Of a DNA stretch of 64,000 bases, positions 33,987 through 43,172 are shown piece after piece. The stretch comes from Paenibacillus tundrae. Its GTDB lineage: Bacteria; Bacillota; Bacilli; Paenibacillales; Paenibacillaceae. How positions within the stretch are numbered: the first letter of the stretch is position 1; the number at the start of each line of letters is the position of its first letter. Made by a program: the position numbers and the translations under genes. The DNA lies in assembly GCF_030812775.1 (NCBI RefSeq), contig NZ_JAUSTI010000009.1, forward strand, positions 186,001 to 250,000, given 5' to 3'. The notes beneath the pieces were generated by a model. It saw nothing but the letters and a program-made list of their open reading frames with translations. It was not told the DNA's origin and ran no database searches.

Positions 33987-35318
33987 CTACTGATGATATT
34001 CTGGATTCAGTTTACCTTGGTATAGTGTAATAAAAGTTCCCTGCCAGTTGCCCATGCCACCAAACATATATCGGAAAGGCTTGTCCGATATAAAGTTAGT
34101 TTTAGGAAACAGTGTGCCAGTAGCAAAAGTAAGGGTTCCATATGAAATTTCAGAAATGTCTAAAGATGAATGGAATTGTTCATACTTCGGATTCCAAGGC
34201 ATAATTCCATATGATCGATTTGGCTGTTTAGGACTTGTAGCATTTTTTTGTATTTCATACCAATCGTCATTTTGAAATGTCATTCTGCAAGGAAATAATT
34301 CTTTAACGTTCATTTTGCCAGATATTTTGGTCTCACTAATCCCCATAACAGCATATCCATCCGAATCAAGAAGCTTGTAATACCTACTATTATCAGCCCA
34401 TGCATACTCTGTATCTTCAATTATTTTACGGTTCGGATCTTTGGGATCGGCAAGGTCAATAGCAACGAGCTTCGTGATTCTGCAGACTGCCTTGCCATTG
34501 GGCGATGTACTTACCATAGCCTTGTTATTGAATGCTTTTCCATTGAAGGAATCACTGAAGTATCTCGGTAACATCGTCATGATATTTGTATCATGCCAGA
34601 GTAGTTCCGCAGCAGACACTGCATACTTATCAACGGGTAGTTTTGTCCCTTTCTTAACCGAGAGCACACGTTCAATTACAGTGATGGCTTGGGCTCTTGT
34701 TGTACTGCCTTCTGGAGCGATCACTCCAGGGGAAGTACCGGATATTAAGCCGTTTTTGGTTGCCATATACATCCACTGCGTTTTCTCTACATCACTAATA
34801 CCGATTGCTCTTACAGCTACTTTTGACATTTCTTCTCTGCTAATTGCTTTTGTCCAGTTAGAATCGCTAAAATCATCAGATTGATATATTCCTTCTGCTT
34901 GTGCAGTGTTAACGTACGGTGTATACCACGAAGCACTTGCGTTACTACTGACCTCTAAACCCAACGCAGAAACTAGCATTTTGACGAATTCAGCACGAGA
35001 TACATTGTTGTTAGGGAGGAAGGTACCATTAGGATAACCATCTACATAACCACGAGTAAGTGCGCCATTAATGCTTTTTTCTGCCCAATGTCCAACAATA
35101 TCTTTAAAATTTTTTTCTGACAGACTCAGTGTAGATTGTAAGTTTTGATTACTTGAGTTCGTTGTAACCTCAGCATTAAGAGGTGAAGCTACGTTTGTTT
35201 GTTTTAGGTCTAACTTTACTTGAGCTGTTTCTATTAAATTCCCAGTACCTCCAATTCCCCCGACAATCCCCGTTAACAAAGCTAAAGTCGTAATCCCGCC
35301 AACAATCATCTTTTTCAT
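33987..35318 (-). CDS. Secreted S-layer homology (SLH) domain protein
   Basis: This 443-residue protein has a signal peptide (MKKMIVGGITTLALLTGIVG), a linker, then three SLH domains. Domain 1 (about 69-115) contains FKDIVGHWAEKSINGALTRG and the TRAE-type NNVSRAEFVKML. Domain 2 lies at about 127-175 and domain 3 at about 178-225 with STTRAQAITVIERVLS. The remaining 210 residues are a unique beta-rich domain. SLH domains bind pyruvylated wall polysaccharide, so this should be wall-anchored. AGAGGAG precedes the ATG. It is first in a two-gene operon with the 1131-residue protein. Confidence 0.9.
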   Translation of the reverse strand: MKKMIVGGITTLALLTGIVGGIGGTGNLIETAQVKLDLKQTNVASPLNAEVTTNSSNQNLQSTLSLSEKNFKDIVGHWAEKSINGALTRGYVDGYPNGTFLPNNNVSRAEFVKMLVSALGLEVSSNASASWYTPYVNTAQAEGIYQSDDFSDSNWTKAISREEMSKVAVRAIGISDVEKTQWMYMATKNGLISGTSPGVIAPEGSTTRAQAITVIERVLSVKKGTKLPVDKYAVSAAELLWHDTNIMTMLPRYFSDSFNGKAFNNKAMVSTSPNGKAVCRITKLVAIDLADPKDPNRKIIEDTEYAWADNSRYYKLLDSDGYAVMGISETKISGKMNVKELFPCRMTFQNDDWYEIQKNATSPKQPNRSYGIMPWNPKYEQFHSSLDISEISYGTLTFATGTLFPKTNFISDKPFRYMFGGMGNWQGTFITLYQGKLNPEYHQ

Positions 35319-35499
35319 GCTTACTACTCCTCTCGAATCTTTGTTTTTCGTTCTGTGGTATGTACTTCTTTCTACCAGATACTAAATTTGACATAATAAT
35401 CAATATTCTACCATGTGCATTTAGTTCAATGGTATTGTTTTTCAGAAATATTCATCCAACAGAGTCTTTTATCTCCTTCCTGAGACCTATGAACCCTTA

Positions 35500-35542
35500 A
35501 AAAAAGACAAAAAAGGCCACGAATCCGTAGATTCATAGCCTT
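35500..35542 (-). terminator. Minus-strand terminator
   Basis: Read on the minus strand, AAGGCTATGAATC pairs with GATTCGTGGCCTT around TACG, followed by TTTTTTGTCTTTTT. It is the second terminator in the gap between the GT4 gene and the SLH operon (35319-35777). Otherwise that gap shows no gene. Confidence 0.75.
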
Positions 35543-35688
35543 ATACTTTAAGGTGTGGGTCTTCCTATGTAATTTGAAAAAATAAAACTAATCCAAGGAT
35601 AACCGATTTCCAATCATTTGAAAAGGAGTCATTTGTATCTTTCTTAAAAAGAGACATTGATCCGAATAGAAAAATTCGTTTCTCAGTA

Positions 35689-35747
35689 TAAAAAAACAAG
35701 GAAACAGCACATATCCAGCTGGATTTTAAAGGAGTCCGTGCTGTTCA
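35689..35747 (-). terminator. Terminator of the minus-strand GT4 gene
   Basis: On the minus strand GAACAGCAC pairs with GTGCTGTTTC, with AATCCAGCTGGAT pairing inside, followed by TTGTTTTTTT. Confidence 0.8.
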
Positions 35748-35777
35748 TTAAGAAGGAAAAAAGATCGTGGCCGAACG

Positions 35778-36851
35778 TTAGAAGAAGATCCTTAAGGCGG
35801 TCATCATCTCTCGAAAAGAAGTAGCATAGCGATCTGGTGAAAAGGAAATGCTCATATGCTGCCGACCTTGTGTACGAATGCGTTCTCGTAGCTTGGTGTT
35901 TTGCATCAGGTCAATGGCCTCCGATACAGCAGTGTTCACCTGACCGATGGGGTAAAACTTGCCTGTTTTGTTGTGTGTAATAAATGAACGTACGCCATCT
36001 GAGTCCGTGCTGAGTACAGGACATCCACAGCTTATCGCTTCTGCCACTGCATAACCGAATCCTTCAAGGAGGGAAGTAGATAACATCAACCCACCGGATT
36101 CCGCTGTCATGGAATAGAAAGTAGGCATTTGTGAATGGGGGACGTTGACGAAAATTCCTATACGATCCTCAAGTCCTTTTTCTGCCAACATGTGCTTGAA
36201 GAATACTTCATCCTCAGGATTGGCAAGTGTGGGATCATGGAACATCCACATTCTGGCGCTGGGAATTTGGCGAATAATCTCACTAGAGATGTGCAGATAT
36301 TCTTGCCAATTTTTATTATGTTCTAGTCGGCCAACCCAGGCGATAACCGGATAAGGAGGTACATCCACCTTAAGTGGACTAAAGGTCTGTGTATCCAGCA
36401 TATTTGGGATGACAAATCGATGTAGCCAAGGGCAGATGTGGATGAACATTTCCAACAAATGATCGGTAGGAGGAATAACAGCAGCATCACAGTAGGCCTG
36501 CAGGTAGGGAATAGCCATTTGAATCGTTTCCAGTGCTTGATCTCGAGTGCCGAGTCCTTGGGCTTCAAAGATAATCCGTCCATCATAGCCTAATCCTCTA
36601 AGCCTACCAGGCATGGATATATCTGAGGTGACAATAATGGCATCATACTGATGTTGATCCAGCAGTTCCTTAATTTCGGCATCACTGGAAGCGGTAAATA
36701 CAGGAGTGCCGGTGCCATTTTGTAATCCAGAGCCTGGGTACAGGTATAACACATGTGCTTCTATGCCATGACGTTTCAATACGGCTGTGCGTAGCCGATT
36801 CAAGGTGTCCACCCCACCACTCGGCACAAAAAATGTGAATAAAACTTTCAC
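35778..36851 (-). CDS. GT4 family glycosyltransferase (monocistronic)
   Basis: This GT-B protein of about 357 residues has an N-terminal FFVPSGGVDTLNRLR nucleotide-loop region, VIAWVGRLEHNKNWQEYLHI at the start of the donor domain, and STSLLEGFGYAVAEAISCGC with the EGFG motif. The GTG read from 36851 is chosen because AGAGGTG lies 6 bases upstream. In-frame GTG 36860 overlaps that site. It is likely another surface-glycan enzyme. It stands alone, with a terminator behind it. Confidence 0.85.
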   Translation of the reverse strand: MKVLFTFFVPSGGVDTLNRLRTAVLKRHGIEAHVLYLYPGSGLQNGTGTPVFTASSDAEIKELLDQHQYDAIIVTSDISMPGRLRGLGYDGRIIFEAQGLGTRDQALETIQMAIPYLQAYCDAAVIPPTDHLLEMFIHICPWLHRFVIPNMLDTQTFSPLKVDVPPYPVIAWVGRLEHNKNWQEYLHISSEIIRQIPSARMWMFHDPTLANPEDEVFFKHMLAEKGLEDRIGIFVNVPHSQMPTFYSMTAESGGLMLSTSLLEGFGYAVAEAISCGCPVLSTDSDGVRSFITHNKTGKFYPIGQVNTAVSEAIDLMQNTKLRERIRTQGRQHMSISFSPDRYATSFREMMTALRIFF

Positions 36852-37196
36852 AAGGTTCACCTCTGACTATTGTGCAGGATTGTACATGTGTCTTCCTGTA
36901 ATCTGCACAGATTGTTATCATATCCTTGGCAATGGGGATAACTGCTCCTAGGGTATGGTACGTTTCCCTAGAGCACAGGGTGTGGGTGAATGTAGCCTTA
37001 TTCACATTTTAGACATATTTTTTTAAGCTTTCTTTTAAGGAACATTAAGCTAGGTTTAGGGTATTGTAGCTATCCTTGAATAAACATCCCGTGTAGAGCC
37101 GTCAGCAGATCGAACGATGGTACACGGGTTATTTTGAGTGTGAGTTCAAAAAATGGACTTTTTGAGCAAACTCTTTGATGGGAAAGGATGAATGAT
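36852..37196. other. Divergent intergenic region with an 8-bp-arm hairpin
   Basis: This gap separates the GT4 gene from the ABC operon. CCCGTGTA (37088-37095) is inverted perfectly at 37121-37128, with a 25-nt loop and no T run. It may be a leader hairpin of the ABC operon. No ORF or promoter is clear enough to call. Confidence 0.5.
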
Positions 37197-38345
37197 GTGC
37201 TCGAAGTGAAACAAGTTAGTAAAGTGTATGATGGACAACGTGGCGTACATCAACTCGATTTCACAATGGAGCGCGGAGAGATCGTGGGATTTCTAGGTCC
37301 TAATGGTGCGGGGAAAACAACGACGATGCGTATGATAACCGGATATCTGCAACCAACGACAGGATCGATCACGGTAGATGGCGTGTCTGTGCATGAACAA
37401 GGGAGAAGTGTGCGATCGAAGATTGGTTATCTGCCTGAGACGCCGCCTCTGTACCCGGACATGACTGTGCAATCGTATTTGAAATTCGTTGCGAATCTAA
37501 GAGATGTTGCACCACGTGAAGTGAAGCTGCGCGTTAGTGAGATGATGAGTAGGCTGGGTCTACAGGGCCGTGAAAAACAAATCATTCGTGGATTGTCCAA
37601 AGGGTACAAGCAGCGGCTTGGACTTGCTGGAGCTATTATCCATAAGCCTGATCTGCTTGTATTGGATGAGCCAACATCTGGACTCGATCCGAATCAGATT
37701 ATTGAGATTCGCGATCTTATTCGTGAGCTTGGTGAGAATCATACTGTACTGCTCAGCACACATATTTTGCCAGAAGTCAGTGCACTCTGTAACCGTATGT
37801 TAATCATCAATCAGGGTCAGCTTGTTCTTGACGGTTCACCGCAGCACTTTGGCTCGGCGATGGGAGATCAATTTAAAGTCGCTATTGAAGTGAAGGCAAC
37901 CGAGGAACAGTTACATAACTTGCTTACTCCTTGGGAGAAAATTCGGAGTGAGGTTATACCACCAACTGGAGTGGAAGGTGAGCCAGATTCAGGCACGGTG
38001 AAAATGTTACTTACGGGCGAATCCTCCGAGGATTTCCGTGAAGAGTTATTTTACTTATTGTCTGGAGCTGGACTGCCAATCCTGGAGATGAAAAAGGAAA
38101 ATCTAAGTTTGGAGCAGATATTCTTGAAGCTTACGACAACAGAGACACAAGCAGAAGTTGTATCGCAAGAAGCGGAGGACAGTCTTGCTGGTGCGTCTAC
38201 TACAGGTACAGAGCCGAGTGTGAATCAGACAACAAGCGTTGATCCGAAGCCAGATTTGGTGACAGACGACCAACAATCCACGGAAGAGTCAACAACGGTG
38301 CCTGATAAGTTGCCTCATGCCCAGAAGGAGGAGGGCTCCAAATGA
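37197..38345 (+). CDS. GldA-like ABC transporter ATP-binding protein
   Basis: This ATPase of about 382 residues has Walker A GPNGAGKT (about 34-41), signature LSKGYKQRLGLAG, Walker B LLVLDEPTSGLDP and the switch His in LLSTHILPEV. The GTG at 37197 (giving MLEVKQVSKVYDG) is preferred, because ATG 37188 abuts GGGAAAGG. About 75 extra C-terminal residues are acidic and Ser/Thr-rich, beyond the usual family length. It heads a four-gene operon with the permease, a GldG-like protein and a DUF4340-like protein. The substrate is unknown. Confidence 0.88.
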   Translation: MLEVKQVSKVYDGQRGVHQLDFTMERGEIVGFLGPNGAGKTTTMRMITGYLQPTTGSITVDGVSVHEQGRSVRSKIGYLPETPPLYPDMTVQSYLKFVANLRDVAPREVKLRVSEMMSRLGLQGREKQIIRGLSKGYKQRLGLAGAIIHKPDLLVLDEPTSGLDPNQIIEIRDLIRELGENHTVLLSTHILPEVSALCNRMLIINQGQLVLDGSPQHFGSAMGDQFKVAIEVKATEEQLHNLLTPWEKIRSEVIPPTGVEGEPDSGTVKMLLTGESSEDFREELFYLLSGAGLPILEMKKENLSLEQIFLKLTTTETQAEVVSQEAEDSLAGASTTGTEPSVNQTTSVDPKPDLVTDDQQSTEESTTVPDKLPHAQKEEGSK

Positions 38346-39058
38346 GACGAATGATGGCGGTTTGTAATAAGGAGCTTCAAGCCTATTTTCTATCACCAAC
38401 ATCCTATTTTGCGTTTGCGGTGTACGTCTTGATGACAAGCTTGTTGTTTTATTCGAGCTTTGTATATTATCAACCCAGCATAGTGGATTATCGCCTCGTG
38501 CTTGGTGATACATTATCCATGCTGTTATTTGTAGTTCCTTTATTAACGATGAGACTTGTGGCAGAAGAGTTTCGACAAGGTACGGATGAATTACTGTTAA
38601 CCTCTCCCGCACGCGTTACGGAGATTATTTTCGGTAAATATTTGGCTTCGCTCGCCATACTGGTTGTGCTTATTCTATGTAGCTTGGTATATCCGTTCAT
38701 TATGTCCTTCTTCGGAGAACTCGATCTGACCTCGGTATGGTTGTCAGCCTTAGGTTTGTTCTTCTTAGGCAGCAGCATGATGGCGATTGGACTGTTCGCT
38801 TCAACGCTATCTCAACATCAGATGGTGTCTGCGGTAGCTGGTTTTATTATATTGCTCGTATTGTGGATGCTTGATTCATTTGCAGGTAATACAGGTTCTA
38901 CTTTGCAGCAATGGCTTGATCCATTTGCACTAACGAATCGCTTTGACAGCTTCACCAAAGGTGTGCTCAGTGGTCCGGATATTTTGTACTATGTAACGCT
39001 TTCCGGTGTATTTCTGCTGTTAAGCATTCAAATTGTAGAACGAAAACGGTGGAGGTGA
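38342..39058 (+). CDS. GldF-like ABC-2 permease
   Basis: This 238-residue protein has six membrane helices and typical ABC-2 features: FSSFVYYQPS after TM1, TMRLVAEEFRQGTDELLLTS, and GLFASTLSQHQMVSAVAGFI. It overlaps the ATPase gene by four bases, with AAGGAGGAGG upstream. It is expected to form the transmembrane half of the exporter with the ATPase. Confidence 0.9.
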   Translation: MRRMMAVCNKELQAYFLSPTSYFAFAVYVLMTSLLFYSSFVYYQPSIVDYRLVLGDTLSMLLFVVPLLTMRLVAEEFRQGTDELLLTSPARVTEIIFGKYLASLAILVVLILCSLVYPFIMSFFGELDLTSVWLSALGLFFLGSSMMAIGLFASTLSQHQMVSAVAGFIILLVLWMLDSFAGNTGSTLQQWLDPFALTNRFDSFTKGVLSGPDILYYVTLSGVFLLLSIQIVERKRWR

Positions 39059-39062
39059 GAAG

Positions 39063-40457
39063 ATGAAAAAATGGTTAAGTCATACCAACAGCACCGTATT
39101 ATCAGTAGCGGTCATTGGCATCTTTATTTTGCTAACGCTATTTCTGAATTCGCTTGGAGGATTCCAACTCGATCTAACGTCCAACAAACAATACACCTTA
39201 TCTGATCAGACGCTTACTGCCATCAAAAATGTGAAAGAAGACGTCAATATTCTGGTGTTGACCGTTGAAAATGTGAATAATACTGTCCTGAATCGTGAAG
39301 TGTCGGATATGGTACAGGAATATACGAAGCGTAATAGCAAGCTGAAGATGGAGCAATATAATCTGACGCAGGAGCCGGCGCTCGCTTCGAAATATGGAAT
39401 TACAGGCAGCTCTATCATTCTAGAGCAGGGAGATCAGCATAAGGTCATTGATATTGCGAGTTTGTTCACAGCCGCAGGTGATGGAAGCGATGGATCTTAC
39501 CAATTTACAGGTGAAGAAAAGCTAACTCAAGCTTTGATGAATCTATCCTCAACGGAGATGCATAAAATGGTCTTCCTGACCGGGCACGAGGAGCTTGGTT
39601 TGGATCAGCTTACAACACTGCGTTCAGCTTTGGAGCAGAGCAACATCACAACAGAGGAGTTACAGTTGAATCAAGCAGGGCAAGTTCCTGAGGATGCTGA
39701 TGTGCTTGCCATTATTGGACCACAGCGTGACATTAGTGATTCCGAGCTGAAAGCCATTCGTACCTATCTTAGTAATGGCGGTAAGCTGCTGCTATCCCTC
39801 GGATTCCATGAAGATATGAAGTCGGCTTGGAAGAACATTGATACGCTTGCCGCTGACTACGGTGTAGTGGATGAACATGCCGTTATGGTGGATCAACAGC
39901 AAGCAAGTACAATGGGGCCTTTATGGGTTGTACCTGAGTATGGATCTCATGCCATCACGGATAAATTAGCCGAAAGTAAGCTATACCCGATGTTATCTCT
40001 GTCCATTGCGTTGACGAGCAAAGAGCAAGACAAATACACGTTGTCTCCGCTTATGCATTCATCGAATGACAGTTATGGGGAGAAGGATATTGCTGGTTTA
40101 CTACAAAATGAAACCTCTAACGATCCACAGCAAGATGTACAAGGTCCTGTGGAGCTTGGATATGCAGCAGATACGACAGATGGAAAACCCAAAGCGGTCA
40201 TCCTTGGTTCCTCCATTTTTATGCAGGATTCAGAGATCGCCAATGGAGGTAACCGTGATTTTATTTTGAATGTGACGAATTATTTAAGCGAGAAGCAGGA
40301 TGGATTAACGATCAGACCTCGTATACAAGCTGGTTACCAAGTGGCATACCTCAATGGGGAACAAGCCAGAGTCATATTCTTCGTAGCGCTTGTCGCATTC
40401 CCGCTCGTCTTTGTGATCATTGGCGTATTCTTATGGTGGAGGCGTAGACGTGTATGA
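39063..40457 (+). CDS. GldG-like ABC auxiliary membrane protein
   Basis: This 464-residue protein has an N-terminal anchor (VLSVAVIGIFILLTLFLNSL), a large extracytoplasmic region (about 40-430) including LSNGGKLLLSLGFHEDMKSA, and a C-terminal anchor (VIFFVALVAFPLVFVIIGVF) with a basic cytoplasmic tail. This is the ABC_transp_aux/GldG architecture. It starts 4 bp after the permease gene behind GGAGGTGAG, and overlaps the next gene by four bases. Confidence 0.88.
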   Translation: MKKWLSHTNSTVLSVAVIGIFILLTLFLNSLGGFQLDLTSNKQYTLSDQTLTAIKNVKEDVNILVLTVENVNNTVLNREVSDMVQEYTKRNSKLKMEQYNLTQEPALASKYGITGSSIILEQGDQHKVIDIASLFTAAGDGSDGSYQFTGEEKLTQALMNLSSTEMHKMVFLTGHEELGLDQLTTLRSALEQSNITTEELQLNQAGQVPEDADVLAIIGPQRDISDSELKAIRTYLSNGGKLLLSLGFHEDMKSAWKNIDTLAADYGVVDEHAVMVDQQQASTMGPLWVVPEYGSHAITDKLAESKLYPMLSLSIALTSKEQDKYTLSPLMHSSNDSYGEKDIAGLLQNETSNDPQQDVQGPVELGYAADTTDGKPKAVILGSSIFMQDSEIANGGNRDFILNVTNYLSEKQDGLTIRPRIQAGYQVAYLNGEQARVIFFVALVAFPLVFVIIGVFLWWRRRRV

Positions 40458-41404
40458 AAAAATGGATTCCAACGATACTTGCCGTAGTGGTTCTACTGGT
40501 AGGCTGGATGTATGCAGCCAGTCAAAATTATTTTCGAGAAGAAGCAGCGGAGCAGGTGAAATTGCTTGGGATTCAAGCTGGAGACATTGCGGCAATTACG
40601 ATTCATAGCCCAACGACTGAAGAGAACAGCACGGCAAGCCAAGAGACCTCACAACTGAAACTGGAGCAAGGGGTCTGGCAGATGGTTGAGCCCAAAGCTT
40701 ATCCTCTGAATGGCTATGCCGTAAGTAACTTGCTGGATGCTTTAAGCGCAGCGGATCAGGATCTTATCGTTGAAGAGCATCCGAACAATGTAGAGAAGTA
40801 TGGTTTAGGTGCTGAAGCTGCAAGGTTAGAATTAGAGCTCAAGGATCAGCGTAAAATTGAACTTCGAATTGGCGGCCAATTGCCAGCCGATGATGCCCGT
40901 TATGTTCGTGTAGATTCAGGGGCTGTTGTCGCAGTTAAAAGTGAAACGATAAGCGGAATCGAGTTGTCACGACGAGAGCTACTGGATACAACTCCGTTTA
41001 ACCTCGATGAATCGAATGTGCAGTCTCTGGACTGGGAAGGTGAAGCGTCCACATGGATATTAAAATCAACGGCACAAGAGGGTGCAGTAGAGAAACAGTG
41101 GACATTCAATGGAGCAGAATTAGAAGCAACCGATGCGGTCTCACTGATCAGTAAAATAAAAAATATAACAACTGCCGATGATGTGCGCCCAGCTTCTGAC
41201 CTGAAAAACACCGTACCACGATTTACATTTATCGTGGAACAGAATGTGAATGGACAGACGATTTCAGATGTATATCGGGGGCTTACGGTTGCTTCTGACC
41301 CTGACCAGATCTGGGTAACTACTCCGGATGGTGAATGGGCTTACGCTCTCCGGGCTGATACGTTAGAGGATGTGGAAAATTCCGCTGAGGCTTTAAAAAA
41401 ATAA
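40454..41404 (+). CDS. DUF4340-type membrane-anchored protein
   Basis: This 316-residue protein has one N-terminal anchor (TILAVVVLLVGWMYAASQN). The exported region carries DUF4340-like repeats: WQMVEPKAYPLNGYAVSNLL, VEKYGLGAEAARLELELKDQ and VRVDSGAVVAVKSETISGIE. Proteins of this family usually close GldAFG-type operons, as here. Their biochemical role is not established. Confidence 0.85.
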   Translation: MKKWIPTILAVVVLLVGWMYAASQNYFREEAAEQVKLLGIQAGDIAAITIHSPTTEENSTASQETSQLKLEQGVWQMVEPKAYPLNGYAVSNLLDALSAADQDLIVEEHPNNVEKYGLGAEAARLELELKDQRKIELRIGGQLPADDARYVRVDSGAVVAVKSETISGIELSRRELLDTTPFNLDESNVQSLDWEGEASTWILKSTAQEGAVEKQWTFNGAELEATDAVSLISKIKNITTADDVRPASDLKNTVPRFTFIVEQNVNGQTISDVYRGLTVASDPDQIWVTTPDGEWAYALRADTLEDVENSAEALKK

Positions 41405-41445
41405 ATTATCTGAATACTTATCTGAATATTAAAGATTGATCTAAA

Positions 41446-41480
41446 GGTGCTGCAGAAGTTGCAGCATCTTTTTTTGTTTT
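41446..41480 (+). terminator. Terminator of the Gld-like ABC operon
   Basis: GGTGCTGCA pairs with TGCAGCATC around a short loop, followed by TTTTTTTGTTTTTT. Confidence 0.92.
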
Positions 41481-41616
41481 TTATATAAGACAAGAAGCTT
41501 TATTAGATCATCAGAACCACCAAAAATGGAGGTTCCATATCCTTTCAGGATACCAGTGTGCACAGAAGCGCATCCTATCTTTGTGACCAAAACCATAACC
41601 CATTGGAGGATGAGAC

Positions 41617-42600
41617 ATGCCAACAGCCAAAAAGGCGAAAGCGATAACCTTATCTTTGACGAGTGCAATTTTTGTAATGGCGGGATTAACAGGTTGCGGT
41701 ACAAACAAGGATACTAATAACATGCACTCCCAAAGTGTGCGTCAAGAAGCAAGGGGTCTGAACCGTTACGGTGTAGAAACGAATGGAATGGATGGTATTC
41801 GCGCCAACAATTATCGAATGCACAACGTCACCAGTCTTAGATCAAGTGATGAATTAGCTAAACGTATTACAGAAATGAAAGAAGTTAAGTCAGCTAACGT
41901 GTTGTTAACGGACCGCAATGCTTATGTTGCTGTACGATTAACTGACGGACATGCAGGCAAATTGGGGAGTCAATCGACTCGTGGAAATATGAGAGGCATG
42001 AGCGTTCGTCCAAACAGTACGATGCGCAGTGAAAGTATGAGCGAAGATATGGGTGGTCTGCGCGTTCATGGTGGGGATGGAACAATGTCTCCGTATACAA
42101 CAAGCGGTATAGCACCAGGGCTTAACACCGGTGATGCGACAGATCGCAGTCACATGGGTAATGATCGTGGCCTTTACGGTACGATGGGTACAGGAACCGT
42201 TGGCATGATGCGTGGATTGACGAATAGTGGCAAAGCGCGCACGATGGATGAAGGTCGCTATGGCGCCAAAAGCGAGGGGAACCGAATGCATAGCTCGGAT
42301 GATAATACCCCGGAAGAGATCAAAGGTAAGATCGCAGCCAAAATCAAGCAATTTGCACCTAACGTCGAAAATGTCTATGTCTCGGCTAACCCGGAATTTG
42401 TTGAGCATGCAGAATCGTATGCAACAGACATTCGTAACGGTAAGCCAGTCCGTGGCATGATTGATACCTTCTCGTCGATGGTGGAACGCATTTTTCCAAC
42501 CAATGCAATGAATCCGAATCATCGTGATGGCATTCTTGGCGATGGTACAATGGATCGCAACAACAACCGTGATGGTCTTATGAATCATAATTTCCGGTAA
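41617..42600 (+). CDS. YhcN/YlaJ-family sporulation lipoprotein
   Basis: This 327-residue lipoprotein has lipobox LTGC (Cys27). A conserved YhcN/YlaJ domain is split in two: SSDELAKRITEMKEVKSANV with LTDRNAYVAVRL (about 75-110), and EEIKGKIAAKIKQFAPNVEN with VYVSANPEF (about 230-265). Between them is a long Met/Gly/Arg/Thr-rich insert (about 115-225). GGAGGATGAG precedes the ATG. B. subtilis members are forespore-expressed inner-membrane lipoproteins. Here it sits next to gerE. Confidence 0.88.
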   Translation: MPTAKKAKAITLSLTSAIFVMAGLTGCGTNKDTNNMHSQSVRQEARGLNRYGVETNGMDGIRANNYRMHNVTSLRSSDELAKRITEMKEVKSANVLLTDRNAYVAVRLTDGHAGKLGSQSTRGNMRGMSVRPNSTMRSESMSEDMGGLRVHGGDGTMSPYTTSGIAPGLNTGDATDRSHMGNDRGLYGTMGTGTVGMMRGLTNSGKARTMDEGRYGAKSEGNRMHSSDDNTPEEIKGKIAAKIKQFAPNVENVYVSANPEFVEHAESYATDIRNGKPVRGMIDTFSSMVERIFPTNAMNPNHRDGILGDGTMDRNNNRDGLMNHNFR

Positions 42601-42750
42601 TCAGAACGATGATACAAATGTGCCTTTGTGTAGATGCTCACATCTAGTGCAAAGGCATGTTTGTTATGTACATAATTTCTATAATGAATATGCACTACTT
42701 GTATTCGAGCGATATATGCAAATTAATGCCCATTTTTCTTATAAAACTGA

Positions 42751-42777
42751 ACCATCGCCCTTGACCTGACATAAGAT
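42751..42777 (+). promoter_or_regulatory. Sigma-K promoter of gerE
   Basis: AC (42751-42752), 17 bp, then CATAAGAT (42770-42777) matches the sigma-K consensus. It lies about 63 bp before the start codon. gerE is a known sigma-K target in B. subtilis, so this match is credible. Confidence 0.65.
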
Positions 42778-42839
42778 GAGTTGACTGTATCCCCTTAACC
42801 TTGTTACACCAACACAACCCGAGCAAGGAGGGGTGAACA

Positions 42840-43064
42840 TTGAAGGGTATCGATCATAAAAGTAAATTTTTGTTGACCCACCGTGAACGCGAAGTATTCG
42901 AGTTATTGGTTCAAGACAAAACGACGCGTGACATCGCAGGGCAGTTATTCATCAGCGAGAAAACGGTGCGTAACCATATTTCGAATGTGATGCAGAAACT
43001 CAATGTTAAGGGTCGTTCGCAAGCAGTTGTAGAGCTGATTAAGCTCGGAGAACTGAAGATTTAG
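42840..43064 (+). CDS. gerE: Spore-coat transcription regulator GerE
   Basis: This 74-residue protein is a bare LuxR-type HTH domain. Segments LLTHREREVFELLVQDKTT, LFISEKTVRNHISNVMQKLN and VKGRSQAVVELIKLGEL are almost the same as B. subtilis GerE, which is also 74 residues. It starts at a TTG, with AAGGAGGGG 6 bases upstream and no in-frame ATG. GerE is the last mother-cell regulator and acts with sigma-K on coat and cge genes, so it fits the glycosylation island in this window. Confidence 0.96.
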   Translation: MKGIDHKSKFLLTHREREVFELLVQDKTTRDIAGQLFISEKTVRNHISNVMQKLNVKGRSQAVVELIKLGELKI

Positions 43065-43090
43065 TTGCGAATTACAGTTAAGGTTAAGTA

Positions 43091-43151
43091 GCAGCATGAA
43101 AGCCTTTCTCTATTCTTTGTTATGAAGAATGGGGCAAGGCTTTTATGCTGT
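43091..43151 (+). terminator. Terminator-like hairpin after gerE
   Basis: GCAGCAT-AAAGCCTT pairs with AAGGCTTTTATGCTG, and ATTCTT/AAGAAT pairs inside. It lies between convergent genes and has no clear T run. Confidence 0.6.
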
Positions 43152-43172
43152 GCGGTACTCTCACAATGATTT

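Noticed and set aside
41938..42588. 216-codon minus-strand frame inside the YhcN-like gene
   Set aside because: Antisense shadow of the Met/Gly/Arg-rich insert, His/Ile/Thr-rich with no family resemblance.
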